From NCBI GenBank assembly GCA_002428895.1, contig DIYC01000090.1:464-16855 (forward strand): DNA of 16,392 nucleotides, written 5' to 3'. Positions 1 through 6,864 of the stretch are shown piece after piece. Under the pieces are notes generated by a model that did not search any database, had not been told where the DNA came from, and was given only the letters and a program-made list of their open reading frames with translations. Numbering within the stretch: the first letter of the stretch is position 1; every line of letters starts with the position of its first letter. Position numbers and translations under genes: made by a program. The DNA is from Burkholderiales bacterium UBA6064 (GTDB lineage Bacteria > Pseudomonadota > Gammaproteobacteria > Burkholderiales > Burkholderiaceae_B).

Positions 1-415
1 TTTCACAAGGTCTTGTCCAAGCAGTATTTTCGGGTTCATTCGGGTATCCTGACAACGTAATCTATATCCGATTATATCCGATTTCAAAGCGTTACAGTTT
101 TTCCGGGGGGATTACCTACGGTGTTATGAATTGTTATACCCTAACTTAAAAGGTATAACTGTAGTTGTAATAATCAAGTAAACCTGTAGGGGTTTCAAGC
201 CACATTGAGTAATTCCTGTCGTTTTTGGACGGGGGTTAAATAATTCAATGCTGAATTCAATTTCAGTAGTTTAGGAATAGTCGGCAATTCTTTTCCAGCT
301 GGGTAATTGTGGATTTTTTTTAAATTCCAATAAATAGTAACCTACGATCAACCGAAGGCTTAAGACTAAACTTAATCTCATTGGCTTTTGCTTCTAATCG
401 CCTTTTATTCGTTTA
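1..415. other. AT-rich stretch without a recognised gene
   Basis: No convincing gene is seen between the window edge and the insertion sequence. One plus-strand frame is open from the edge to a TAA at 147-149 (48 codons, ending in residues VMNCYTLT). It could be the tail of a gene that starts outside the window, but I recognise no family in it. The stretch holds a perfect 10-bp tandem duplication of tatatccgat (63-72 and 73-82) and an 8-bp inverted repeat gttatacc/ggtataac (133-140 and 152-159). No T-run follows the dyad, so it is not an obvious terminator. Confidence 0.5.
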
Positions 416-428
416 GGGCGTGTCCTCA
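416..428 (+). repeat. Left inverted repeat of the IS
   Basis: The 13 bases gggcgtgtcctca match the complement of the right end without mismatch. Similarity stops after base 13. Confidence 0.9.
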
Positions 429-457
429 ATCTGAAGCAAGTCTCTGATTGAATTAGT

Positions 458-976
458 TTGTATGTTATTTGTAACATAACAAAGTATTTGAATTTCGAGA
501 AAAGCAAAGTGTTACGAAGCGTATTAACTGATGAATTATGGGAACAACTGCGTTCAACTCTAAAAGCCAATGGTTGTCACCGCTGGAAAAACGACCGTCA
601 GGTTATGGAAGCAATACTTTGGAAGCTTCGCACAGGAGCGCCATGGCGGGATATCCCAACCGAGCTCTGCCCATGGAAGACTGCCTACAATCGATTCAAT
701 CGATGGGCTAAGAAGGGTCTGTGGCAGAATTTTTTTTTGATGTACGAGGAGAAATTGATTCGGAGTGGGTATTCACCGATGGAAGTTACATTCGTGCTCA
801 CCAGCATGCAAGCGGAGCTCGGCATGGACAGGAGCGAGCTATCGGAATTTCACGGGGAGGCGCCACCAGCAAGCTTCACATTACCGCCGACGCGCATGGA
901 AATCCGATTGATTTTGAAGTCACTGGGGGTGAAGTTCACGACTCTCAAGTTGCAATCCAGCTCATCGACAAAGTAG
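458..976 (+). CDS. IS5-family transposase, N-terminal frame (orfA)
   Basis: This frame encodes the N-terminal DNA-binding part of the transposase (DUF4096-like). It contains LTDELWEQL, a GAPWRDIP segment and YNRFNRWAKKGLWQNF, all typical of IS427-type transposases. The first ATG is at 458. A GTG at 509 with gagaa about 8 bases upstream gives a start closer to the family norm (VLRSVLTDELWEQL) and may be the real one. Family resemblance ends at the T9 run (730-738). Beyond it, the residues up to the stop at 976 are out of frame with the transposase and exist only in the unshifted product. A -1 slip on the T-run joins this frame to orfB and restores the expected NFFFDVRGEID sequence. Confidence 0.8.
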   Translation: MYVICNITKYLNFEKSKVLRSVLTDELWEQLRSTLKANGCHRWKNDRQVMEAILWKLRTGAPWRDIPTELCPWKTAYNRFNRWAKKGLWQNFFLMYEEKLIRSGYSPMEVTFVLTSMQAELGMDRSELSEFHGEAPPASFTLPPTRMEIRLILKSLGVKFTTLKLQSSSSTK

Positions 977-1200
977 GCCGGGCTGAGCATTTCATTGCTG
1001 ACAAAGCCTATGATTCTGATGCCATTCGGGAGCATGCCAAGCAGACGGGCATGAATCCGGTGATTCCACGCAAATCAAACAGCAAGAAACCAAATCCTGA
1101 ATTTGATAAACATCTCTACAAACTGCGACATCTGGTGGAAAACCTGTTTGCACGGCTGAAGCACTTTCGCAGTATTGCCACACAATTCGAAAAACTTTAA
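721..1200 (+). pseudogene. IS5-family transposase, catalytic frame (orfB), C-terminus truncated by early stop
   Basis: This frame holds the whole DDE catalytic core: the first Asp in FTDGSY (codon 778-780), the second Asp in HFIADKAYD, and the Glu in the signature Y-x2-R-x3-E-x6-K, which is complete in YKLRHLVENLFARLK. It is reached from orfA by -1 frameshifting or transcript slippage on nine T (730-738); GTG at 721 is only the first open codon and need not be a start. A TAA at 1198-1200 ends the frame after QFEKL. The same frame then stays open for 19 more codons (RNFRAMVFLA... IWIKLK) to TGA at 1258-1260, inside the right terminal repeat. That tail matches the conserved family C-terminus, so the TAA looks like a nonsense mutation that removes about 20 residues. 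The catalytic residues survive, so activity cannot be excluded. Confidence 0.75.
730..738 (+). promoter_or_regulatory. Poly-T slippery site for -1 frameshift in the transposase
   Basis: Nine consecutive T follow the codon start GAA/AAT and lie where the two transposase frames overlap. Switching from the orfA frame to the orfB frame needs a -1 shift, and it produces a continuous family-like protein across the junction. Confidence 0.7.
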
Positions 1201-1257
1201 CGAAACTTCAGAGCCATGGTCTTTCTCGCTTGTACTTTTATTTGGATTAAACTGAAA

Positions 1258-1270
1258 TGAGGACACGCCC
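1258..1270 (-). repeat. Right inverted repeat of the IS
   Basis: tgaggacacgccc is the perfect complement of the left end. Its first three bases (TGA, 1258-1260) would be the natural stop codon of the transposase frame if the early TAA at 1198 were absent, a common overlap of stop codon and terminal repeat in this family. Confidence 0.9.
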
Positions 1271-1357
1271 TAGTCACTACCACACCCGAAGTAAACTTCA
1301 TCATTTGTTTACAATTGTGCGAAGATTAACGCCTAAACATGAAAAAGGATATTTTCA

Positions 1358-2131
1358 ATGGCTAAAGCACACTTTGATTTTTCAAATACCTGGACAGTAA
1401 TTACCGGCGGTGCAAGCGGCATTGGCCTTACATGTGCATTCGCTGTGGCACATGCAGGTGGTAATGTGGTGATATCGTCCAGTAGAAAACCAGAAAAAAC
1501 TCAAGTCGCGCTGCAACAAATTCAAAAAGCCAATTCTAAAGTTCAGGCTAAAGCGTTTCCGTGTGAAGTAGGCGATGAAAACTCTGTGGCAAGCTTTTTT
1601 AAATCAATTCAACATGAAAACATTAAAATTAATCATGTGATACATAGTGCGGGCATTTCACCCAACACCGACTTTTTTGATCAAACCCAGGCCGAATGGG
1701 ATCAAGTACAAAACACCAACACCACTGGTAGCTTTTTAGTCACCAAACATGCCGCCTTGCAAATGAAAAATAACCCATTACTCGGTGATTTTCGGGGGCG
1801 TATTTTATTAATTACTTCTACAAACGGAATTAACAGCTGGGATCCTGTTTCAGCTCACTACGATGCATCCAAAGCAGCTAATAATTTGTTTGTTCGGGTA
1901 GCCGCTGAAAAATTATCAGAAAACCAAATTTGCATTAATGGCCTGGCACCAGGTTGGATTAACACTGAGCTGAATTCTACCCTACCCCCAGATGTGCGTG
2001 AAAAAGAATCCGCAAAAATTTGGATAAAGCGCTGGGCTGAACCTGACGAAATGGCACAATGTGCGATGCATCTGCTCTCAATGCCCTACTTGATGGGTCA
2101 AGTTATTATGGCTGACGGAGGTTATCGATAA
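1358..2131 (+). CDS. Short-chain dehydrogenase/reductase (SDR) family oxidoreductase
   Basis: This is a 257-residue NAD(P)-dependent oxidoreductase of the classical SDR family, cytoplasmic, substrate unknown. The cofactor-binding Rossmann motif TGGASGIG lies at residues 16-23, and HSAGIS (about 96-101) stands at the usual NAG position. A strand ending in ITSTNG carries the catalytic Ser region (about 152-157). The active-site Y168-x3-K172 is in AHYDASK. PGWINTE and the C-terminal MADGGY are standard family elements. Length matches the usual 240-260 residues. The ATG at 1358 has aagga at 1345-1349, 8 bases upstream. The IS ends 87 bp before the start codon, and I see no clear -35/-10 pair in that gap (TTTACA at 1308-1313 lacks a good partner). 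Expression may therefore depend on the IS or have been altered by it. The specific reaction cannot be assigned. Confidence 0.9.
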   Translation: MAKAHFDFSNTWTVITGGASGIGLTCAFAVAHAGGNVVISSSRKPEKTQVALQQIQKANSKVQAKAFPCEVGDENSVASFFKSIQHENIKINHVIHSAGISPNTDFFDQTQAEWDQVQNTNTTGSFLVTKHAALQMKNNPLLGDFRGRILLITSTNGINSWDPVSAHYDASKAANNLFVRVAAEKLSENQICINGLAPGWINTELNSTLPPDVREKESAKIWIKRWAEPDEMAQCAMHLLSMPYLMGQVIMADGGYR

Positions 2132-2138
2132 TTGTTAA

Positions 2139-2166
2139 ATTGATTTTTAAATCAATCAAGTTTTTT
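2139..2166 (+). terminator. Probable rho-independent terminator after the SDR gene
   Basis: attgattt (2139-2146), a two-base loop, and aaatcaat (2149-2156) form an 8-bp stem, followed after four bases by six T (2161-2166). The stem is AT-rich and the T-run is not directly adjacent. It lies between convergent genes and could act weakly in both directions. Confidence 0.5.
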
Positions 2167-2188
2167 AGTTGTGACCGAATGCATGCAA

Positions 2189-3673
2189 TTAAGAAGGTTT
2201 TTTATAAATAGGCGTTCCTTTTAAGGCGTCCCATCCATGTTGATGCTCTTCGGGAGCTTCTCCTTCAGTTAACTGTTGAAAAAACGCATTAATGTCACTC
2301 TTATAAATTTTGTAGACACAGCCATCTTTCTTGCTGAGCATCGTGTCTTCGAAGCGATACTGATCATCTAATTTTAAGTCTGCATTTTTTTCTGGTTTAT
2401 AGTAAACCCCAAGCAGCTGACCATTTCCTTCAGTGCACTCACATTCTGGATCTGGAATTAAAACCAAGGACTCTTCACCGCGTTTTGAGGCCCACAAACC
2501 ATCACCTACGTATTTTGAAAAATGGGATACCGTTGAACGAGAGAGTGAACTACTTGGAAGGTTCGTTCCATAAAGTGCAATAGTTCCTTTTTTTAGGGGC
2601 GCATTCAAATTTGTCACTTTGAACCCTGCTTGAATTAATAAGTGACTAATTTGCTTGAAATCCTTGTTTATATCTAGATTAATTTCATGATTCAAGCTGG
2701 CATAATGAGCACAATCAAACTTCAGATTATTACTGTAACCAGTTACAACACTAAGCAAACTTTGTGTATACACTCCCAGTGAGGCATTAAAAGGTTGCTT
2801 TAAATAGTCGCCCTGTTGTGCTCGTTTTTCAAGGGTATTGATAATTTCCAAACCTCGCGGAAAAATAATATTTTCCATAAATTCCGATCCGCGCAATTCA
2901 CAATCGCTTCCTGAATTCTTAGAATAGTCCGATAGAATGAGTGCTTTTTTTGCTGCAATAAAGTCTTTTTCTAAGTTGATGAGGGTCAGTAAAGGTTTGC
3001 AGAAGTCCAAAATTTCAAAACGTTTATCGTAGTCACTAATCTTTAAAAATTCCATCGCATAATGCAATGAGGTGACAATGTAACCCTCCTTCTGCGCCAC
3101 AGTCAGCCGTTGATGAGTATGGTAAGGCATATTTTGAAAGGCTTTTCTAACCAAAATGAGAACTTGGCTTCGTAATGGCGCACGGGTTACGCTTAAATGT
3201 TCCCTTGCCGCCTCAATAGTTCCACCATCTTGTTTAAAAATAAAGTTATAAAATTTGAATGCGTGTTCAATCTGCTCTGCACTGCTGTGGTTAGTCAAAG
3301 TAGTGACGATGTTATGACTACTGTTAGGCGTTACGGTATGAATTCTTTTTCCGAATACTTTAGTATCATAGCCATCGTCCTTTGGGTGGTTTATTGTCTT
3401 GTTATTAAAAGTCTCTATTTTTGAAAGAGGGACTTCATAAAAAAATTTACCAAAAACTGAGACTGCTTCTGTAGCAACTGAGGTTATTGCCTTAAATTTT
3501 TTAGCGCCATGAGGGTTTTGATCTGAATCACTCAGCTTTCTTGCAATTTTTCTAGCTGCGGTTTGGTTAGTTTGCGTACTTTCAGGTACATGTTGAATAC
3601 TCTCGGTTATTGTTCGAGCCAAGTCAGTGTTCTCAGCAGATGGTTTTAGGGTATTTGAATGAATGTTGCGCAT
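2189..3673 (-). CDS. Unknown 494-residue protein with possible papain-like Cys/His domain
   Basis: I do not recognise this protein as a whole. Residues 1 to about 60 are polar and rich in Ser, Thr, Asn, Gln and Lys, and probably disordered; there is no signal peptide or membrane segment. Residues about 125-310 look helical. The C-terminal part has a pattern like NlpC/P60-type or DUF7689-type papain folds: KFDCAHYAS with Cys321 at the start of a helix, GTIALYG (363-369), then SHFSKYVGDGLWASKRG with His384, followed by LVLIP. In those families the Cys and the His of the strand before a GDGxWxSKxG turn form the active site. This is a reading of motifs by eye, so hydrolase activity is a hypothesis. 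A polar N-terminus plus a C-terminal enzyme domain would also suit a secreted effector. ATG 3673 has no strong ribosome site. The gene stands alone, 173 bp downstream of the methyltransferase gene on the same strand. Confidence 0.8.
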   Translation of the reverse strand: MRNIHSNTLKPSAENTDLARTITESIQHVPESTQTNQTAARKIARKLSDSDQNPHGAKKFKAITSVATEAVSVFGKFFYEVPLSKIETFNNKTINHPKDDGYDTKVFGKRIHTVTPNSSHNIVTTLTNHSSAEQIEHAFKFYNFIFKQDGGTIEAAREHLSVTRAPLRSQVLILVRKAFQNMPYHTHQRLTVAQKEGYIVTSLHYAMEFLKISDYDKRFEILDFCKPLLTLINLEKDFIAAKKALILSDYSKNSGSDCELRGSEFMENIIFPRGLEIINTLEKRAQQGDYLKQPFNASLGVYTQSLLSVVTGYSNNLKFDCAHYASLNHEINLDINKDFKQISHLLIQAGFKVTNLNAPLKKGTIALYGTNLPSSSLSRSTVSHFSKYVGDGLWASKRGEESLVLIPDPECECTEGNGQLLGVYYKPEKNADLKLDDQYRFEDTMLSKKDGCVYKIYKSDINAFFQQLTEGEAPEEHQHGWDALKGTPIYKKPS

Positions 3674-3846
3674 GATAAAACAGAGTAAAGAGTCTTCTGT
3701 ATGTTGTTTTAAAAATGAGAAAGTTCATTTGTAAATTAGGTTAACCAATTGAGTTATTTTGATTTAAACCGAACAGTCACTTTTTTTCCTTCGATCAACA
3801 AACTGAGTTTCCAAATGTAGGTAGTTTGAGTGGTTGATGAATTTAA

Positions 3847-4668
3847 TTACCTCTTTTGAAGTACGATCCACATGTTGTCGCTGGTAGGGAGTCGGTCAAG
3901 CCAACCAAATTGCTGAACATTAAAACCAGCGTTTTTACACATTGTTAATAAACTATTGGGCGTGAAGTAATTCACGTGATCAGGCAAACGAAAACCACAC
4001 CACTTTGCCCCGCGAATAATACGATTTACAGAAGCATAATTAGGAACCTTAATGATGCAATTGCCTCCAGGACTGAGGGTACGATATGCCTCGTTTAATA
4101 AAAGTTTGGGGTTTATTTCATGCTCTAAAAAAGCACTCATAATAATCCCCGAAAAAAAATTAGACGGAAACTCTGCAATACCCGACAAAGCATCATTGTG
4201 AACAATATATCCACCACGCGCTTTAGTAATATGCTGCGCTTTATGCGCAAGTGCCTCTGAAATTTCAATACCATGTGGGATAAATTGTTGATCCAGCGTA
4301 TTGAGTAAGCCCCCTGCTGCGCAGCCAATATCAAGCACGTTACCCGCTTTAAAATATCGTTGAATTAAGTGAGTCAATTTAGAGCGTTTGAGCCAGCGAT
4401 GACGAAAAATTTTGAGCTTTTGACTGATCCACTGCTTAAGTGGCTCGTTGGTCATACGACGGCTTTTTTCAAGTTGCGATGTCTTTTCCCATGCAAAGGT
4501 ATTTGAAAGCAATTCATACACCGGCACCTTTTCAAGATAAACAAACCCGCAGCCTTGACATTGCTTAATTGGCCAATAGGAATTGCCATAATCGGTAGGT
4601 GAAAGTGTTTGATTATTTTGACTACAGTTTGGGCATAAGCGCTGAATAACTTGTGTTGCATTTTGCAT
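3847..4668 (-). CDS. Class I SAM-dependent methyltransferase with N-terminal zinc ribbon
   Basis: A 273-residue cytoplasmic protein from ATG 4668; an in-frame TTG at 4680 would add four residues. Near the N-terminus two pairs, CPNC and CQGCGFVYL, about 25 residues apart, form a probable zinc ribbon. The SAM-binding motif I is VLDIGCAAGGLL, followed by the acidic end of strand 2 in HGIEIS. SAFLEHEINP and LSPGGNCIIKVPN are the usual motif-IV and post-motif regions of Methyltransf_11/23-like enzymes, and HVNYFTPNSL matches the C-terminal part often seen in methyltransferases that act on sugars or small metabolites. The zinc-ribbon type is frequent in polysaccharide clusters, but no such genes are nearby, so the substrate is open. 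It is divergent from the phosphodiesterase gene, and its ribosome site is weak. Confidence 0.85.
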   Translation of the reverse strand: MQNATQVIQRLCPNCSQNNQTLSPTDYGNSYWPIKQCQGCGFVYLEKVPVYELLSNTFAWEKTSQLEKSRRMTNEPLKQWISQKLKIFRHRWLKRSKLTHLIQRYFKAGNVLDIGCAAGGLLNTLDQQFIPHGIEISEALAHKAQHITKARGGYIVHNDALSGIAEFPSNFFSGIIMSAFLEHEINPKLLLNEAYRTLSPGGNCIIKVPNYASVNRIIRGAKWCGFRLPDHVNYFTPNSLLTMCKNAGFNVQQFGWLDRLPTSDNMWIVLQKR

Positions 4669-4789
4669 AGTGAAAGTCAATCTTTTTTATTTGTTACTAG
4701 TCGCTAAAATGAGTAGATATTTATTTTTAGTTACGCAGATTAAAGTTAAACAAACAGTGCAAAATGAATAAAGTGATTGGGTTAGCTCG

Positions 4790-4819
4790 TTCACATGCTT
4801 GTCACAGAGCCAATATAAC
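4790..4819 (+). promoter_or_regulatory. Predicted sigma-70 promoter of the phosphodiesterase gene
   Basis: ttcaca (4790-4795) and tataac (4814-4819) each match the consensus at five of six positions, with 18 bp between them. Transcription would start near 4826, directly before the pentanucleotide repeat, giving a leader of about 50 bases. Confidence 0.5.
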
Positions 4820-4826
4820 ATAAAGG

Positions 4827-4851
4827 CAATTCAATTCAATTCAATCCAATC
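4827..4851 (+). repeat. Pentanucleotide tandem repeat, five units
   Basis: Three copies of caatt are followed by two of caatc, in register, over 25 bp. The run lies between the predicted promoter and the ribosome site of the phosphodiesterase gene. Confidence 0.85.
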
Positions 4852-4877
4852 AAGTATTATTCTCTAAGAGGTTGTTT

Positions 4878-5645
4878 ATGGAGTTATGGGCACATCGTGG
4901 TGGAGGTATTGGGCCTTTAGAAAACACCTTGGCAGGTTTTAAGTTGGCCATTCAAAATCATTTTACTGCGGTTGAACTTGATTTAATGATTACCGCAGAC
5001 GGTCATTTGGTCGTACATCACGACAAATGCTTAGGTCGATTAAGCGAACTACACCCTAACTCCTGTTTACCGCACAACGCAACACTTTCTGAGTTAAGTT
5101 TAGCTCAGTTGTCAGCATTTTCAATTAACAATCATCCTATTTTATTATTTGTTCAACTGCTAAATTTTTTGTTAAAAAGTGGCATTCAAGTGAATGTTGA
5201 GTTAAAAGCATACAGTCCCTCGATGGCTGCAAAAATTGGCACCGCTTTAGAGACTTTATTCAACTATCTACCCAAATCACAATTTAATCAGATCAAAAAA
5301 AATTGGATATTTTCTTCGTTTAATCATTCATCTTTAACTCGGTTAGCCAGCAAACAATTTAATATCGCACTATTGTTTGAAAAACTACGACCCGATTGGC
5401 ATGCACGCGCTGTACAATTTTGCGCAAATGCTGTACACGTACACTGGTCAGCGTTAAGTGATGAAATTATTCAGGAAGTATTGGCTTCTGGTCGTAAAAT
5501 TCGGGTTTATACCGTTAATCAATCTGAGATCTATGCACGCTGCCTTTCAATGGGTGTGCATGGTGTATTTACGGATCGAATTACCAACAGTCAACAACTG
5601 ATTGTTCAAGTGAAGCAACCTACCCTTCCTGCAACCTTGATTTAA
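4878..5645 (+). CDS. Glycerophosphodiester phosphodiesterase (GDPD family)
   Basis: This 255-residue enzyme is predicted to hydrolyse glycerophosphodiesters, the deacylation products of phospholipids, to glycerol-3-phosphate and an alcohol. The family signatures are in order: WAHRGGGIGPLENT (residues 4-17) with catalytic His6; ELDLMITADG (33-42) with metal ligands Glu33 and Asp35; VVHHD (45-49) with the second catalytic His; VNVELKA (106-111) with Glu108 and Lys110; and C-terminal VYTVN and GVFTDR. The usual PENT is PLENT here. No signal peptide is seen, so a cytoplasmic UgpQ-like role is likely. ATG 4878 is preferred because aagagg (4866-4871) sits 6 bases before it; an in-frame TTG at 4872 abuts that site and is unlikely. 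No transporter gene is adjacent, so the substrate source is unknown. Confidence 0.9.
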   Translation: MELWAHRGGGIGPLENTLAGFKLAIQNHFTAVELDLMITADGHLVVHHDKCLGRLSELHPNSCLPHNATLSELSLAQLSAFSINNHPILLFVQLLNFLLKSGIQVNVELKAYSPSMAAKIGTALETLFNYLPKSQFNQIKKNWIFSSFNHSSLTRLASKQFNIALLFEKLRPDWHARAVQFCANAVHVHWSALSDEIIQEVLASGRKIRVYTVNQSEIYARCLSMGVHGVFTDRITNSQQLIVQVKQPTLPATLI

Positions 5646-5709
5646 TTGAGATTAGAAAATTAAATGAGGACAATTCCTTTATGTTACATGTTACCTAAAC
5701 AACCTCAAA

Positions 5710-6237
5710 TTAATGCTTAAGATTAAATTCTTTGTATTCTTGGTTGGCTAATGTAAGTTGATTGTTTAAATAATCAACCAACATGTAGTTTGTTTCAGGA
5801 AACACTAAATCATGTAACAACAAAATAGTATTTAAAGCGGTGTCTAATAACTTGAAAGTACTGTCTTCAAGATTTTCAAGTTGAGTGTAGTCGTTAACTT
5901 GTAATTTTTTAATTTGTTGGAGGTAATATTCAAACGCTTGTGAATGGTTTGAAAGATGATTTTTTTCGTAAAATCGATTTTTAAATTCATGTTCATCAAT
6001 ATAATTTGTGAAATAGTGCTTACTTGAAGTGTCGATAAAAATGCCTCGCCAATAAAATAGCGCTGAATCTAAAAAGCTATTCTTGGCTGATTTCCAAAAA
6101 ATCGTTTTTTGACTTTCTTTGGTTGATATGTTTTTCAGATCATCACCCAGTTGGCTCCAAGAGCGGTAAAACGTCAAATTCATGACAAAATTTTCGCAAG
6201 CTTGATTTAAACGGGTTTTTTTATCAATTTTTTTCAT
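5710..6237 (-). CDS. Hypothetical protein, 175 residues, all-helical
   Basis: I do not recognise this protein with confidence. It is a short soluble protein without signal peptide or membrane segment, rich in Asn, Gln, Lys, Tyr and Phe, and apparently all alpha-helical. The segment NSFLDSALFYWRGIFID (about residues 53-69) resembles the helix carrying the conserved Arg/Asp in HEPN proteins of the AbiU2 type, which would suggest an RNase or toxin-like relative, but I see no clear R-x4-6-H motif. ATG 6237 has a good aggggt ribosome site about 7 bases upstream, which supports a real gene. It converges with the phosphodiesterase gene across 64 bp and has no partner gene that would look like an antitoxin. 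Confidence 0.7.
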   Translation of the reverse strand: MKKIDKKTRLNQACENFVMNLTFYRSWSQLGDDLKNISTKESQKTIFWKSAKNSFLDSALFYWRGIFIDTSSKHYFTNYIDEHEFKNRFYEKNHLSNHSQAFEYYLQQIKKLQVNDYTQLENLEDSTFKLLDTALNTILLLHDLVFPETNYMLVDYLNNQLTLANQEYKEFNLKH

Positions 6238-6440
6238 TTTATAAACCCCTAATTCATTGCAGGTTTTAAGTGTCGTGCAACCAATTGCATGCGTTATGCT
6301 CTTAGTATCCTCAATGTATCAAAAAAAAAGCACATACAGGCAAACATTTCTTCAGAAAAGCAACACCAAATATCCAGTTTCGATATAATTTTTCTGCAAC
6401 TGTTGATAGTTGTGATTGGCCACAAGGGTATAAATAAGTC

Positions 6441-6803
6441 ATGAGTTTAAATCCTATTTCTCCAAGTTTAGAGTCTGTTGAAGCTCTGTGTCAAAGTTGC
6501 GGTGCGTGTTGTTCTACGTTTCGTGTTAGCTTTTATTGGGCTGAGACTACGGCAACGTCTCAAGGCTGTGTCCCTGTTGAAATGACAGAACAAATGAATT
6601 TATATCGCTCTTGCATGAAGGGGACATCTAGCGCTACACCGCGATGTGCGGCTTTAGAAGGTCAAATAGGCCAGCAAGTACGTTGCACTATTTATGAAAA
6701 CAGGCCGAGTGTTTGTAGAGAATATCAAGTATTTGACTCGTCTGGTGTGATTAATCCCCGTTGTAATGAAGCAAGAAAAAAACATGGGCTTACGCCTTTG
6801 TAA
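6441..6803 (+). CDS. ykgJ: YkgJ-family cysteine cluster protein
   Basis: A 120-residue cytoplasmic protein of the YkgJ/UPF0153 family of zinc- or iron-chelating cysteine cluster proteins; the molecular role is not established. The family pattern is complete: CQSCGACCSTFRVSFYWAE (residues 17-35) with Cys17, 20, 23 and 24, a VPVEMTEQ segment (45-52), RCTIYENRPSVCREY (81-95) with Cys82 and Cys92, and a final PRCNEARKKHGL (107-118) with Cys108. Ten cysteines in 120 residues support metal binding. Length and sequence layout agree with E. coli YkgJ. A perfect TATAAT (6384-6389) lies upstream without a convincing -35, and aaggg (6424-6428) is the only purine-rich stretch before the ATG, at a rather long spacing. 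The gene stands alone between a divergent and a convergent neighbour. Confidence 0.88.
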   Translation: MSLNPISPSLESVEALCQSCGACCSTFRVSFYWAETTATSQGCVPVEMTEQMNLYRSCMKGTSSATPRCAALEGQIGQQVRCTIYENRPSVCREYQVFDSSGVINPRCNEARKKHGLTPL

Positions 6804-6864
6804 AAGTTATCAATGCATTATCAACGCAAAATGTGAATTTTAAATGACTGTAGTTCAATGGGTT

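Larger units (their letters stand above)
416..1270 (+). mobile_element. Complete IS5-family (IS427-like) insertion sequence, 855 bp
   Basis: The element is bounded by 13-bp perfect inverted repeats, gggcgtgtcctca at 416-428 and its complement tgaggacacgccc at 1258-1270. A TA dinucleotide lies directly outside each end (414-415 and 1271-1272), which fits the 2-3 bp target duplication of the IS427 group. Inside is a DDE transposase in two overlapping frames joined at a poly-T run. Length, ends, target and gene layout agree with IS427-like members of the IS5 family. The group is named from these features and the protein motifs, not from a database search. Confidence 0.9.

Noticed and set aside
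850..1266. Three minus-strand open frames across the IS
   Set aside because: All are antisense to the conserved DDE transposase.
3197..3424. Plus-strand open frame (75 codons) with a hydrophobic end
   Set aside because: It lies wholly antisense within the 494-residue gene and has no ribosome site or family match.
6403..6434. TTGATA and TATAAA just before ykgJ as a promoter
   Set aside because: The spacing is 20 bp and the -10 would lie 7 bp before the start codon, which would require a leaderless transcript.
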